A stretch of DNA of 25,754 nt from an uncultured Paracoccus sp. Lineage in GTDB: Bacteria > Pseudomonadota > Alphaproteobacteria > Rhodobacterales > Rhodobacteraceae. The stretch is taken from positions 1 through 25,754 of the forward strand of contig CAKTBJ010000036.1 in the NCBI GenBank assembly GCA_934533075.1. The letters run 5' to 3'. The notes under the pieces were generated by a model that was given only the letters and a program-made list of their open reading frames with translations, had not been told where the DNA came from and searched no databases. Below, in pieces: positions 14,724 to 23,176 of this stretch. A program made the position numbers and the translations under genes. Numbering within the stretch: position 1 is the first letter of the stretch; each line of letters starts with the position of its first letter.

Positions 14724-15111
14724 GCGCCGCCCCTCCGGTTCGCCCCGCTATCGCGACAGGGGCGGGGAAGGTCAAGCCACGGATGCCGGCGCGAAAGAGA
14801 CAGGGCCAGCCGCGTCGCGCGCGGGCAGGTTCCGCACGCGGTCAGGTGCGAAAACCGGATATGCCCGGAATCGGATACGGGGGATGAAGGCAGGCTTTGC
14901 GCGGGCGGATGCGAAAGCGGCGGGTGCGGCACGGGGCAGCCGGGCCGAGGGCCGACGCGATCCACATGCCGGCGGGAACGGGAACGACGGGGGCGATGCC
15001 GGGATGGTGGATGCCTCGGCGGCACGCGCCGCGTGCGGGCAGGAACGCACGGCACCGCCCGACCGCCGGCCGTCACGGCGTCGGATCGGCATGCGCCCCG
15101 GACGGGCGGAA
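14724..15111. other. Intergenic region between lysE and the lytic transglycosylase, no gene supported
   Basis: About 390 bp between the lysE start and the end of the transglycosylase gene. It should hold the lysE promoter near 14730-14870. I see a short CGGATA direct repeat around 14856-14877 but no convincing promoter pair. Frames that cross it encode Arg/Ala-rich products without ribosome binding sites. Confidence 0.5.
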
Positions 15112-15140
15112 ACGAAAACGGCGCGCCATGCCGCGCGCCG
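15112..15140 (-). terminator. Intrinsic terminator of the lytic transglycosylase gene
   Basis: On the minus strand CGGCGCGC-GGCATG-GCGCGCCG (8 bp stem, 6 nt loop) is followed by TTTTCGTTT. It begins 29 bp after the stop codon at 15169. Confidence 0.8.
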
Positions 15141-15168
15141 CATCATCCCGCGAGGGCATGGCCCCGCC

Positions 15169-15801
15169 TCAGCTTTTCACGGCGCAATAGGGCTGCACGG
15201 CGGTCCAGGCGGCGATGTCGGCGCGCTTCTTGGGCGAGCGCATCGGCGCCCAGTCCCGCGCCACGCCGCGCCAGCCGCCATCCGCCGAGGCCACGGCATT
15301 GTCGCGCCCGACCTGCCGCGAGGCGATCTTCACCGCGCAGGCCATGTTGTCGGCGCCGTCCATGATGTTGCCGCTGCAACCGTAATGGCGCCAGGTGGCC
15401 GGCGCGATCTGCATCAGGCCCAGCCAGCGCCCGCCGCCGCCGCTGGCGCGCGGGTTCCAGGTGCTTTCATGCTTGGCGACCGAGGACAGCAGCCCCGCCC
15501 AGAAGGCGCGGCGGCCATGCTCGTCCTGCTGCGCATAGCCGGGGCAGAAGGCGGCGATGTCGCGCGGCACCCGCGCCACCATCTGATCGCCATGCTGATC
15601 CAGCGCCGCCAGGGTGGCGGCGGTCCAGGCATCGGCGCCGGCCCGCTCGCCCCAGCGCATCGTCACCGGCTGCGCCACCGGCTCCGCCGCGCGGCCCGAG
15701 GGCAAGAAGCTGTTCTGCATCGGGCCGGGATCGAAATCGGTGCAGGCAGCCAGCCCGAGGGCGAGGCAGATCGAGGCGGTCAGGCGGGCGAGGCGGCGCA
15801 T
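15169..15801 (-). CDS. Lipoprotein lytic transglycosylase with SLT domain (210 aa)
   Basis: Cleaves the MurNAc-GlcNAc bond of peptidoglycan with formation of 1,6-anhydro-MurNAc. A lipobox LGLAAC with Cys20 directs lipidation. The SLT goose-type lysozyme domain contains AKHESTWNP with catalytic Glu112, then GLMQIAPATWRHYG, which corresponds to the family GLMQI motif. A Cys-rich stretch (GCSGN, MACAVK, PYCAVKS) adds likely disulfides in the C-terminal part. The ATG at 15801 is set by the lipoprotein signal; the frame stays open to 15969 but that part lacks a site and would bury the signal. It has its own terminator and is probably monocistronic. Confidence 0.88.
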   Translation of the reverse strand: MRRLARLTASICLALGLAACTDFDPGPMQNSFLPSGRAAEPVAQPVTMRWGERAGADAWTAATLAALDQHGDQMVARVPRDIAAFCPGYAQQDEHGRRAFWAGLLSSVAKHESTWNPRASGGGGRWLGLMQIAPATWRHYGCSGNIMDGADNMACAVKIASRQVGRDNAVASADGGWRGVARDWAPMRSPKKRADIAAWTAVQPYCAVKS

Positions 15802-16265
15802 GGGCGACCCTGTGGCTATTGCGGTTGCGGCCGGCTTAGGGCGAATCGGGATCGCCTGGGAACCGGCGAAAATCCTCGCTGCACCGCAGCGGCGCCTTTC
15901 CGCCGCCGCATGACCGGCCGGGCGGCACCTTTCCGCCGGTCGCGCGTTTCCCGCGGCTTTTCCGGGCATCCGTTAACCATTGCGGCAGGTCCCGGCCCCG
16001 CCGCCGCATCCGATTCGCGCCTCCGCTGCGGGCAATCGCCCCGAGCGCCGCCGGTCGAATCGCCACCGGGGCGGCCTGCCTTTGCGGCCACCGCCCCCGG
16101 TCCCCGCACCAGCCGCAACGCGAGGTCACGGCACTCCATCGGCGGGCGGCGCGCCCGACGCATCGGCCCCTGCCGGAAAGCCGGCGGCGGCGTCAGCGGG
16201 CACGATCCCGTGCGCCCGACGCGCCGGCCCCGCCCGGAAGCCGCGCCGCCGCGCCGCATCCGCGC
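15802..16265. repeat. Intergenic region with short internal duplications upstream of gatB
   Basis: This gap holds the transglycosylase promoter region and no supported gene. GGCGCCTTTCCGCCG at about 15890 is followed 33 bp later by GGCACCTTTCCGCCG. At 16151 and 16212 two imperfect copies of a unit of about 61 bp start with GCGCCCGACGC and continue with a GGCCCC-(T)GCCCGGAA-like segment. These are weaker and shorter than the three arrays further right. Confidence 0.55.
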
Positions 16266-16294
16266 TTGCCGGGCTGGCGCGGCTGGCCTAGAAC
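16266..16294 (+). promoter_or_regulatory. Candidate sigma70-type promoter of gatB
   Basis: TTGCCG (16266-16271) and TAGAAC (16289-16294) are separated by exactly 17 nt, each matching four of six consensus bases. The -10 element ends 37 bp before the gatB start. Confidence 0.45.
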
Positions 16295-16331
16295 GACCCG
16301 CATCCGCGACAGCCGCGACAGGATCGCCCCC

Positions 16332-17855
16332 ATGCTCGACACGCCCGACCATCTGACCTTCACCGCCCCCCAGCCCAGGCGCATCAGCGGCGCCACCGGC
16401 GACTGGGAACTGGTCATCGGGCTGGAGGTCCATGCGCAGGTCGCCTCGAACGCCAAGCTGTTCTCGGGCGCCTCGACGGCCTTCGGGGCCGAGCCGAACA
16501 GCAATGTCAGCTTCGTGGACGCGGCGATGCCGGGCATGCTGCCGGTCATCAACGAATTCTGCGTGGCGCAGGCGGTGCGCACCGGGCTGGGGCTGAAAGC
16601 GGCGATCAACCTGGTGTCGGCCTTCGACCGCAAGAACTACTTCTACCCCGACCTGCCGCAGGGCTATCAGATCAGCCAGCTTTACCACCCCATCGTCGGC
16701 GAGGGCGAGGTGATCGTCGACATGGGACCGGGCGTCGCCCGCCGCGTGCGGATCGAGCGCATCCACCTGGAACAGGATGCCGGCAAGTCGATCCACGACA
16801 TGGACCCGAACATGTCCTTCGTGGACCTCAACCGCACCGGCGTGGCGCTGATGGAGATCGTCAGCCGCCCCGATATCCGCGGCCCCGAGGAAGCGGCGGC
16901 CTATGTGTCGAAGCTGCGCCAGATCATGCGCTACCTGGGCACCTGCGACGGCAACATGCAGAACGGCAACCTGCGGGCGGATGTGAATGTCAGCATCTGC
17001 AAGCCCGGCGACTACGAGCGGTTCATCGAGACCGGCGATGCGTCCGTGCTGGGCACCCGCTGCGAGATCAAGAACATGAACTCGCTGCGCTTCATCCAGC
17101 AAGCCATCGACTACGAGGCCCGCCGCCAGATCGCCATCGTCGAGGACGGCGGCAAGGTGGTGCAGGAAACCCGCCTCTACGATCCCGACAAGGGGGAAAC
17201 CCGCTCCATGCGCTCCAAGGAGGAGGCGCATGACTACCGCTATTTCCCCGATCCCGACCTGCTGCCGCTGGAGATCGAACAGGCCTGGGTGGACGAGATC
17301 GGCGCCGGGATGCCGGAACTGCCGGATGCCAAGAAGGCGCGCTTCGTGCAGGTTCTGGGCCTGTCGGAATATGACGCCGGCGTGCTGACCGCCGAGGTCG
17401 AGAATGCCGACTATTTCGAGGCCGTGGCCAAGGGCCGCGACGGCAAGCAGGCAGCGAACTGGGTCATCAACGAGCTGTTCGGCCGGCTGAAGAAGGAAGG
17501 GCTGGACATCACCGCCAGCCCGGTTTCGGCCGCGCAGCTTGGCGGGGTGGTGGACCTGATCGCCTCGGGTGATATTTCGGGCAAGATCGGCAAGGATCTG
17601 TTTGAAATCCTGTGGACCGAGGGCGGCGACCCGGCGGAGATCGTAGCAGAGCGCGGCATGAAGCAGGTGACGGATCTTGGCGCCATCGAGGCCGCCGTGG
17701 ACGAGATCATCGCCGCCAACCCCGCGCAGGTGGAGAAGGCCCGCGCCAATCCCAAGCTGGCCGGCTGGTTCGTGGGCCAGGTGCTGAAGGCCACCGGCGG
17801 CAAGGCCAACCCGGCGGCGGTGAACGAGCTGGTGGCGAAGAAGCTGGGCGTCTGA
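16332..17855 (+). CDS. gatB: Asp-tRNA(Asn)/Glu-tRNA(Gln) amidotransferase subunit B (507 aa)
   Basis: Subunit of GatCAB that phosphorylates mischarged Glu-tRNA(Gln) or Asp-tRNA(Asn) so that it can be amidated. Conserved segments are [59 protein letters not shown] and [19 protein letters not shown]. The C-terminal half has the helical and YqeY-like tail ([34 protein letters not shown]). The length is full. The ATG at 16332 has AGGA 9 nt upstream. GatA and GatC are not adjacent, so subunit genes are dispersed, which is common in alphaproteobacteria. A hairpin follows before rpiB. Confidence 0.97.
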   Translation: MLDTPDHLTFTAPQPRRISGATGDWELVIGLEVHAQVASNAKLFSGASTAFGAEPNSNVSFVDAAMPGMLPVINEFCVAQAVRTGLGLKAAINLVSAFDRKNYFYPDLPQGYQISQLYHPIVGEGEVIVDMGPGVARRVRIERIHLEQDAGKSIHDMDPNMSFVDLNRTGVALMEIVSRPDIRGPEEAAAYVSKLRQIMRYLGTCDGNMQNGNLRADVNVSICKPGDYERFIETGDASVLGTRCEIKNMNSLRFIQQAIDYEARRQIAIVEDGGKVVQETRLYDPDKGETRSMRSKEEAHDYRYFPDPDLLPLEIEQAWVDEIGAGMPELPDAKKARFVQVLGLSEYDAGVLTAEVENADYFEAVAKGRDGKQAANWVINELFGRLKKEGLDITASPVSAAQLGGVVDLIASGDISGKIGKDLFEILWTEGGDPAEIVAERGMKQVTDLGAIEAAVDEIIAANPAQVEKARANPKLAGWFVGQVLKATGGKANPAAVNELVAKKLGV

Positions 17856-17869
17856 GGCCCGGCGCAGGA

Positions 17870-17893
17870 AAGGCCGGCCCGGTTGCCGGCCTT
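17870..17893 (+). terminator. Hairpin between gatB and rpiB, weak terminator
   Basis: AAGGCCGGC-CCGGTT-GCCGGCCTT is a perfect 9 bp stem starting 14 bp after the gatB stop. It is followed by GCCGCTT rather than a T-tract, so termination may be partial and rpiB could be co-transcribed. Confidence 0.55.
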
Positions 17894-17925
17894 GCCGCTT
17901 CCGGGCAACCCAAGGAAGGGCGCCC

Positions 17926-18381
17926 ATGACCGCCAGCAACCGCATCGTGCTGTCCAGCGACCATGCCGCCATTCCCTTGCGGCAGGCCATCGCCGCCCAT
18001 GTCGCGGCGCAGGGCTGCTGGCAGGCGGTCGATATCGGGCCGCTCACCCCCGAAAGCACCCCCTATCCGCAGCATGGGCAGGCGGCGGCGCGGCTGGTCG
18101 CCTCGGGCGATTGCCGTCTGGGCATCGTCCTGTGCGGCACCGGCCAGGGCATCATGATGGCGGCGAACAAGGTCCGGGGCATTCGCTGCGGGGCATGTTC
18201 CGACACGTTCTCGGCCCGGATGATCCGCCGGCACAACGACGCCAACATGCTGGCCCTCGGCGCGCGCGTGGTGGGCGAGGGGCTGGCGCTGGACATCGTG
18301 GATGCGTTCCTGACCGCCGCTTTCGAGGGCGGCCGCCACGCCGCGCGGGTCGAGATGATCGAGGCGCCGGAAGGCGCATAG
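17926..18381 (+). CDS. rpiB: Ribose 5-phosphate isomerase B (RpiB/LacAB family, 151 aa)
   Basis: Interconverts ribose 5-phosphate and ribulose 5-phosphate, or a related aldose and ketose phosphate. The family signature is clear: SSDHAA near the N-terminus (Asp12, His13), VLCGTGQGIMMAANK with the active-site Cys70, GIRCGACSDTFSARM, and RRHNDANMLALGARVVG. AAGGAAGGG lies about 6 nt before the ATG at 17926. It follows gatB by 70 bp with a hairpin between. Members acting on tetrose phosphates or allose 6-phosphate have the same motifs, so the substrate is the least certain point. A long repeat array begins 70 bp downstream. Confidence 0.9.
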   Translation: MTASNRIVLSSDHAAIPLRQAIAAHVAAQGCWQAVDIGPLTPESTPYPQHGQAAARLVASGDCRLGIVLCGTGQGIMMAANKVRGIRCGACSDTFSARMIRRHNDANMLALGARVVGEGLALDIVDAFLTAAFEGGRHAARVEMIEAPEGA

Positions 18382-18451
18382 CGACAGCGCGAAGCCGGCC
18401 AGCCCCGTGGTTTCGGCGACCGGAGACCGCACAACCCGCCAGGGCAGGAAC

Positions 18452-18890
18452 CGAATAGCGACCTGCCCCGCCCCGGCCCTTCCGCCAGGCAAGACGCCCC
18501 GCCCGCGCCCCTGCGGGGCTTGACGGGCCGGCGCCGCCGCCCGGCCCCGCAACGCCGACACCTTTCCCTCCGTCCCGGCGCAGATTCTTGGCAACGGGTG
18601 ACACGGAGCACCAGCCGACTAACACCCCGCCCCGGCCCTTCCACCGGGCAAGACGCCCCGCGGGACTTGGCGGGCCGGCGCCGTCGCCCGGCCTTGCGCG
18701 CCGTCGCCTCTCCCTCCGTCCCGGCGCAGGTTCTCGGCAACGGGTGACACGGGGCACCAGCCGGATAGCAACCTGCCCCGGCCCTTCCGTCAGGCAAGAC
18801 GCCCCGCCCGCGCCCCTGCGGGGCTTGACGGGCCGGCGCCGCCGCCCGGCCCCGCAACGCCGTCGCCTTCCCTCACATCCCCGCGCCCCG
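18452..18890. repeat. Tandem repeat array A, three copies of a unit of about 150 bp
   Basis: Three copies align at the marker GGCAAGACGCCCCG, whose AAGACG lies at 18491, 18650 and 18796 (periods 159 and 146 bp). Other shared words are CCCCGGCCCTTCC, GGGCCGGCGCCG and, in copies 1 and 2, CGGCAACGGGTGACACGG or a near variant. Copies 1 and 3 contain a foldable segment, GCCCCGC...GCGGGGC, that is deleted in copy 2. The array fills the gap between rpiB and the DUF4177 gene. The changing period breaks any frame, so it is not a repeated peptide. Confidence 0.85.
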
Positions 18891-18961
18891 GCGCCGCGAC
18901 GGCTGGCGCGGGACGGCGATCTGGCCTATCAGGACGGCGAGGCGACGATCAGGAAGGCTTC

Positions 18962-19423
18962 ATGGAACGCTACGAATATACCGTCATCCCCGCCCCGGAC
19001 CGCGGCAGCCGCACCAAGGGCGCCAGGACCCCGGCCGAGCGTTACGCCCTCGCCCTCGCCGAGGCGATCAATGCGATGGCGGAAGATGGCTGGGACTATA
19101 TCCGCGCCGAGACCCTGCCCTCGGAGGAGCGCAGCGGCATCGCCTCGCGGCAAACGCTGTGGCACAACCTGCTGGTCTTCCGCCGCAGCCTCGGCGTGGA
19201 GATGGTCGCCGCGCCGGAGCCGGCGGCGGCCCCGGAACCCGCGCCGGAGCCTGTGCCGGTCCCCGTGACGCCTCCGGCACCCGCCGGCCCCGCCCCTTCC
19301 GGCCCCGCCCCGGCCGCCCCGGCGAAGGCCGAGGTCTTTACCCAGCCGCCGCTGCGCAAGAAGGAATCGCCCGACGAACCCGCCCCGCCGGCCGGTCCCC
19401 GCCTCGGACCGGCGGCGCGCTGA
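18962..19423 (+). CDS. DUF4177 protein with Pro/Ala-rich C-terminal tail (153 aa)
   Basis: The N-terminal 75 residues (MERYEYTVIPAPDRGSRTKG, then a helix with ALALAEAINAMAEDGWDYIR, a strand and a Leu-rich LLVFRRS end) fit DUF4177, a small alpha/beta domain of unknown function common in Rhodobacteraceae. From residue 82 the protein is a low-complexity Pro-Ala-Glu tail, then a charged segment (RKKESPDEP); it is probably disordered. There is no signal peptide or membrane segment, so it is cytosolic. AGGAAGG lies 6 nt before the ATG at 18962. It stands alone between array A and a low-GC region. Confidence 0.85.
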   Translation: MERYEYTVIPAPDRGSRTKGARTPAERYALALAEAINAMAEDGWDYIRAETLPSEERSGIASRQTLWHNLLVFRRSLGVEMVAAPEPAAAPEPAPEPVPVPVTPPAPAGPAPSGPAPAAPAKAEVFTQPPLRKKESPDEPAPPAGPRLGPAAR

Positions 19424-19678
19424 GGGGTTGAAAGGGGCCTCGCCCCGTTCGGAAGGCGCATCTCTGGATTGACGGCGAATTTCGTGCCCACCCGCCACGG
19501 GCTGGCTTGCGCCGACCGAAAACATGGAAGGACAGACGGCGCGGCCCGATTGCCGGCCTGCTTTCGCGGCAATGCGAAACCCGTCGCGCGGGTAATCGGA
19601 CGCACCGTGCATTGACCGCAGAAGACGCAGGAGATGCGGCGGATGAAACCACCGCATCGCCCTTCGTTTCGGATCGGC

Positions 19679-20086
19679 TTATCCCGGAATCCGCACGAGG
19701 TTGACGGTGTAGTTGCACTTGGTCCAGCCTCTGGCCCCGCTCTTGTCCATGCCTCCGGGGGACAGCACATGGGCGCGCATGGCAACCACGGTCGGCTGCT
19801 TGATGCCGGGAATGACCTCTCTTTCCTCCGACCATGAAACCTCGCATCTGTTGTTCCTGCCGTTTCTTTCCTCGGTTCCGGTCAGGGAATCCTTGCTGAA
19901 TACGAAACCCGCCGGCGCGCGCAACTCCTGCCAGCGGGAATAGCAGTCGTTACCCGAACCGCCCCAGTTCGTCCCCCTTGTCGTGCATTCGGGCGCAAGG
20001 GCCTGCACCGTTCCCTGCGCCGCCGCATTTCGGGGAATCGTGAGACCCGCACACACCAGAATCGGTGCCATCCTCGACAGAATCAT
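19679..20086 (-). CDS. Hypothetical secreted protein with four cysteines (135 aa)
   Basis: No family recognised. The N-terminus (MILSRMAPILVCAGLTIPRNAAAQG) is a good Sec signal peptide with cleavage near AAA-QG. The mature part of about 110 residues has Cys34, Cys48, Cys81 and Cys124, suited to two disulfides, and Trp and Arg pairs typical of a compact beta-rich secreted domain. The ATG at 20086 is preceded by GGGGGT about 8 nt upstream. Base composition is lower in GC than the neighbours, both in the gene and in its AT-rich upstream region (20101-20200), so it may have been acquired. The 255 bp between its stop and the DUF4177 gene hold nothing I can identify. Confidence 0.7.
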   Translation of the reverse strand: MILSRMAPILVCAGLTIPRNAAAQGTVQALAPECTTRGTNWGGSGNDCYSRWQELRAPAGFVFSKDSLTGTEERNGRNNRCEVSWSEEREVIPGIKQPTVVAMRAHVLSPGGMDKSGARGWTKCNYTVNLVRIPG

Positions 20087-20268
20087 CTCAACACCCCCAG
20101 GTTAAAGCAATTTCCGAATAGCAGAGGGGGGCGCAAGATTATTATCGCGCATCCCTCCATCATTGAAGCAGCATGAATATTGCCGAATTGACCGCCCCCC
20201 GCATAACGCTTTGCCTGCGGTTCCGCCGCCGGCTAGACTGATCCCGGCACCATCGGAGGCAGCGGCGG

Positions 20269-20733
20269 ATGAGCAGCGAAACCCCCTCGCCCTTGCGGAT
20301 CGTCTTTCCCGGTCCCGTCGCGGGGCTGGAGGATGCGGCACCGCGCCGGGGATGGGTGCGGCTGGCGGGGCTGCGGCTGGGACCGCACCGGATCGGCCCC
20401 GCCCTGTCCAGCCACGCCATGCTGGCCGCGCTGCGCCAGGCCGAGGCGGAGGCCGATGCCGCCATCCGGCTGGGGCATCTGCCGGGCGGGCGCTGGGTGT
20501 TGTCGGTCAGCCGGGGCGGACGGACCGCGCGGGCGGGGATCATCGGCTTTCTGCTGTGCAACCTGCTGATGGGCTTTGCCTTCACCCTGCCGGCGCTGGC
20601 CCTGGGCGAGGCGATGGCGCTGGCTCTGGGCCGCGCGCATACGGTGATGTGGCCCTTTCACCTCGCCGGGGCGGGCTGGATGGCGGTGGTGGCGGTGAAC
20701 TACGCGGCCTGGTTCGGGTTGCCCCGGCGCTAG
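20269..20733 (+). CDS. Hypothetical membrane protein with two transmembrane helices (154 aa)
   Basis: No family recognised. A soluble N-terminal region of about 85 residues, with an Ala/Glu helix (MLAALRQAEAEADAAIRLGHL), is followed by two hydrophobic segments: about 86-112 (AGIIGFLLCNLLMGFAFTLP onwards) and about 124-146 (VMWPFHLAGAGWMAVVAVNY). Both termini are therefore likely cytoplasmic. GGAGG lies about 10 nt before the ATG at 20269. It converges with the RlpA-like lipoprotein gene 66 bp downstream. Function cannot be inferred. Confidence 0.8.
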   Translation: MSSETPSPLRIVFPGPVAGLEDAAPRRGWVRLAGLRLGPHRIGPALSSHAMLAALRQAEAEADAAIRLGHLPGGRWVLSVSRGGRTARAGIIGFLLCNLLMGFAFTLPALALGEAMALALGRAHTVMWPFHLAGAGWMAVVAVNYAAWFGLPRR

Positions 20734-20799
20734 GCCGGACCGGCTACCGGCACCGGCCCTTGCGCACGGCGCCGCCGCGATCAGCGCCGGCCTGCCCCC

Positions 20800-21309
20800 T
20801 CAGCGCGCATAGACATCCAGCTTCGGCAGCCCGGTCAGCGACACGCCCAGCATCTGCAACGCCGCCAGCGAGACCTGGCTGCCCCCCGAGGCCGCGCCGG
20901 ACAGCGGGATCAGGTCCACATTCACCGACTTGCCGCTGGCCGGATCGACCAGCCGGCCCTTGCCCTTGGCCGTGGCCAGCGGGGTCTTGATCCAGAAGCC
21001 TTGCTCGGTCGGGTTGCCCAGCGAGGCGATGGTGGTGCCCAGCTTGCGCGCCTCGGCCGCGGGCGCGGCGGTGGCTGCGGCCTTTTCCTCGGCGGTGGAC
21101 TGGTCATAGGCCTCGGGGCGGGCGGCGGCCGGGCGCGACAGCGGCGCGCGGCCGGCCGCGCCGGCGGTCAGGACCGGCGCGGCCACGCGGACGGGGGCGG
21201 CGGCGGCCTCGGGCGCCGCCGGGGCTTCGGGCGCCGCCGGGGTCAGCGCAAGCTGGTCGCAGGCGGCAAGGGCCATGACGGGCAGGACGAGGGCAAGGCG
21301 GGTGCGCAT
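20800..21309 (-). CDS. RlpA-like lipoprotein of Rhodobacteraceae (169 aa)
   Basis: Lipobox ALAAC with Cys17 after MRTRLALVLPVM, then a Pro/Ala-rich linker to about residue 65. The C-terminal domain has the pattern GTTIASLGNPTEQGFWIKTPL...VDLIPLSG...GGSQVSLAALQMLGVSLTGLPKLDVY, the pattern of a family in Roseobacter-group genomes that is often misannotated as D-galactarate dehydratase and that resembles an RlpA-type beta barrel. A role in the envelope, perhaps in septal peptidoglycan binding, is inferred from that resemblance. The ATG at 21309 has AAAGG upstream; the frame stays open for 279 more codons through array B, but the lipobox and ribosome binding site set the start here. Confidence 0.85.
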   Translation of the reverse strand: MRTRLALVLPVMALAACDQLALTPAAPEAPAAPEAAAAPVRVAAPVLTAGAAGRAPLSRPAAARPEAYDQSTAEEKAAATAAPAAEARKLGTTIASLGNPTEQGFWIKTPLATAKGKGRLVDPASGKSVNVDLIPLSGAASGGSQVSLAALQMLGVSLTGLPKLDVYAR

Positions 21310-21469
21310 ATGGGGGCCTTTCGCAAGCGGCTTCGGCGCCAATCTAGGGCGCGCGCGCAGGGCTGTCCACGCCGGCCCCTCCCGTCGGCAAGACCCCGCA
21401 CCCGCCGGCAGCCCGGCCCTGCCCCGACAGGCCCATGCGGGCATTCCTCCCGTCCGGGGCCAGCCATAG

Positions 21470-22010
21470 GACCCATCCGCGCCGCCGGCAGCACGCGGCA
21501 CCCCGCCGACTTGGCGGCACCGAGCGGGCGACGGCCCCGCCCCACGGCCCCGCCTCGGCGCATCCATGCAGGTCCCTGATCCGGCGCAGGCGAGACAGTC
21601 AATCCGCGCCAGCCCGACCGCCGGCAGCACCGGGCATCCTGCCGATCTCCCGGCACCGAACTGGCGACCCTCTGCCCCGCAGCCCCACCTCGATGCACCT
21701 ATGCAGGCCCCTGATCCAGCGCAGGCGAGACAGTCAATCCGCGCCAGCCCGACCGTCGGCAGCACCGGGTATCCCGCCGACCCGCCGGCACCGGGTGGGC
21801 GACCACCCTGCCCTGCGACCCAGTCTCGACGCGCCCAAGCAGGTCCTCCGATCCGGCACAGGTGAAACTGCCAATCCCCGCCAGCCCGGCCGCCCGCAAC
21901 ACCGGGCATCCTGCCGACCCACCGGCACCGAGCAACCGGCCACCCTGCCCAACGGCCCCGCCTCGATGCGCCAATGCAGGCCCTTCCGATCCCGCCCAGG
22001 CAAGCAGGCC
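21470..22010. repeat. Tandem repeat array B, four copies of a unit of about 135 bp
   Basis: Copies start near 21474, 21600, 21735 and 21872 (periods about 126, 135 and 137 bp). Copies 2 and 3 start with CAATCCGCGCCAGCCCGACC and end with GCGCAGGCGAGACAGT or a variant; copy 4 starts with CAATCCCCGCCAGCCCGGCC. Each copy has GGCATCCTGCCGA- or GGTATCCCGCCGA-like and GATGCRCC-TATGCAGG-like words. The array lies between the divergent lipoprotein and pseudouridine genes and is flanked by about 160 bp on the left and 150 bp on the right without features except the psuK promoter candidate. It is not a coding repeat, as the frame changes between copies. Confidence 0.85.
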
Positions 22011-22161
22011 AGACCTCCAAGGTCATCCCGGCCAAGCCTGCCCTCGCCGCCGCATGACCATCTCCGGCGCCGCTCCGACGCCTCATCGCAACGGGAAGGG
22101 GCATCGCGGCCCCTGCCGCTCGGCGCCTGCCTGCCGCCACCCGCACGCGGCCCGCCCCACC

Positions 22162-22190
22162 TTGCCCGCATCACCCCGCGCGCCTATCCT
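22162..22190 (+). promoter_or_regulatory. Candidate promoter of psuK-psuG
   Basis: TTGCCC (22162-22167) and TATCCT (22185-22190) are separated by exactly 17 nt. A start of transcription about 7 nt downstream would fall at or next to the ATG at 22198. Confidence 0.45.
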
Positions 22191-22197
22191 GCACGCC

Positions 22198-22263
22198 ATG
22201 ATCGCGCCGGCGCCCTCCGCTCAGCTTCCTTTCGCAGCCGCAGCCCGGCCCGCCACGCCATGA
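22198..22263 (+). CDS. Possible 21-codon leader peptide overlapping psuK
   Basis: A short frame, ATG at 22198, encodes MIAPAPSAQLPFAAAARPA plus two residues and ends with TGA inside the psuK start as ATGA. It has no ribosome binding site, but it begins where transcription from the candidate promoter would start, so leaderless translation coupled to psuK is possible. The psuK start also lacks a good site, which is the main reason to record it. It could equally be a chance frame. Confidence 0.25.
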   Translation: MIAPAPSAQLPFAAAARPATP

Positions 22264-23176
22264 CGGAAATGCGGGTCCTGTGCATCGGCGCCATGCTGTG
22301 GGACGTGATCGGGCGCGCCGCGCAGGCGATGGCGCATGGCGCCGACCTGCCGGGCCGCATCCGCCACATCCCCGGCGGCGTGGCGCTGAACGTGGCGCTG
22401 GCGGTGGCGCGGCAGGGGCTGGCGCCGGTGATGCTCTCCGCCGTGGCCCGCGATGCCGAGGGCGACGCGCTGACGGCCTCCGCCACCGCGAAGGGCGTCG
22501 ATTGCCGCTTTCTGGCGCGCGATACCGGCCAGCCCACCGATGTCTACATGGCGATCGAGGACCCGGCCGGCCTCGTCGCCGCCATCGCCGATGCCTGGGG
22601 GCTGGAGGCGGCGGGGGATGCGATCCTGGCGCCGCTGCGCGACGGGCGGCTGGCATCGGCGGCCGCGCCGTGGCGCGGCATCGCGGTCGTGGACGGCAAC
22701 CTGACGCCCGCCATGCTGCAAGCCTGCCTGCGCGAGCCGGGGCTGGCGCAGGCCGACCTGCGGCTGGTCCCGGCCAGCCCCGGCAAGGCCGACCGCCTGC
22801 GCCCGCTGCTGGCCGCGCCGCGCGTGACCGCCTATGTCAACCGCATCGAGGCCGAGATCCTCGCCGGCCGCCCCTTTGCCGACGCCATCGCCGCCGCCGA
22901 AGGGCTGGTGGCGCTGGGCGCCGGCCGGGTGCTGGTCACGGACGGGATGCACAAGGCGGCGGATGCCGCGCGCGGGGCGCCCACCGTCGCCGCCGCGCCG
23001 CCGCCGGTCGCCATCGCGCGGGTGACGGGGGCGGGCGATACGCTGCTGGCCGCGCATCTGGCCGCCGAGGCCGCCGGGCTGAGGCGCGGCCCGGCGCTGG
23101 CCCATGCCGTCGCCGCCGCCGCGTCCCATGTCGCCGGTCGCGACGATCCCCCATCCCTGCCGACCGAGGAGGCCCC

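Noticed and set aside
20102..20341. Small minus-strand genes upstream of the secreted four-cysteine protein
   Set aside because: Frames are short, lack ribosome binding sites and overlap the start of the membrane protein gene; this gap more likely holds divergent promoters.
21310..22146. Long minus-strand frame through array B, continuous with the RlpA-like lipoprotein and giving Cys-rich repeats of about 45 residues
   Set aside because: The lipoprotein has its own ribosome binding site and lipobox at 21309. The repeat periods of 126, 135 and 137 bp shift the frame, so the last copy encodes a different peptide. GC-rich DNA leaves such frames open by chance.
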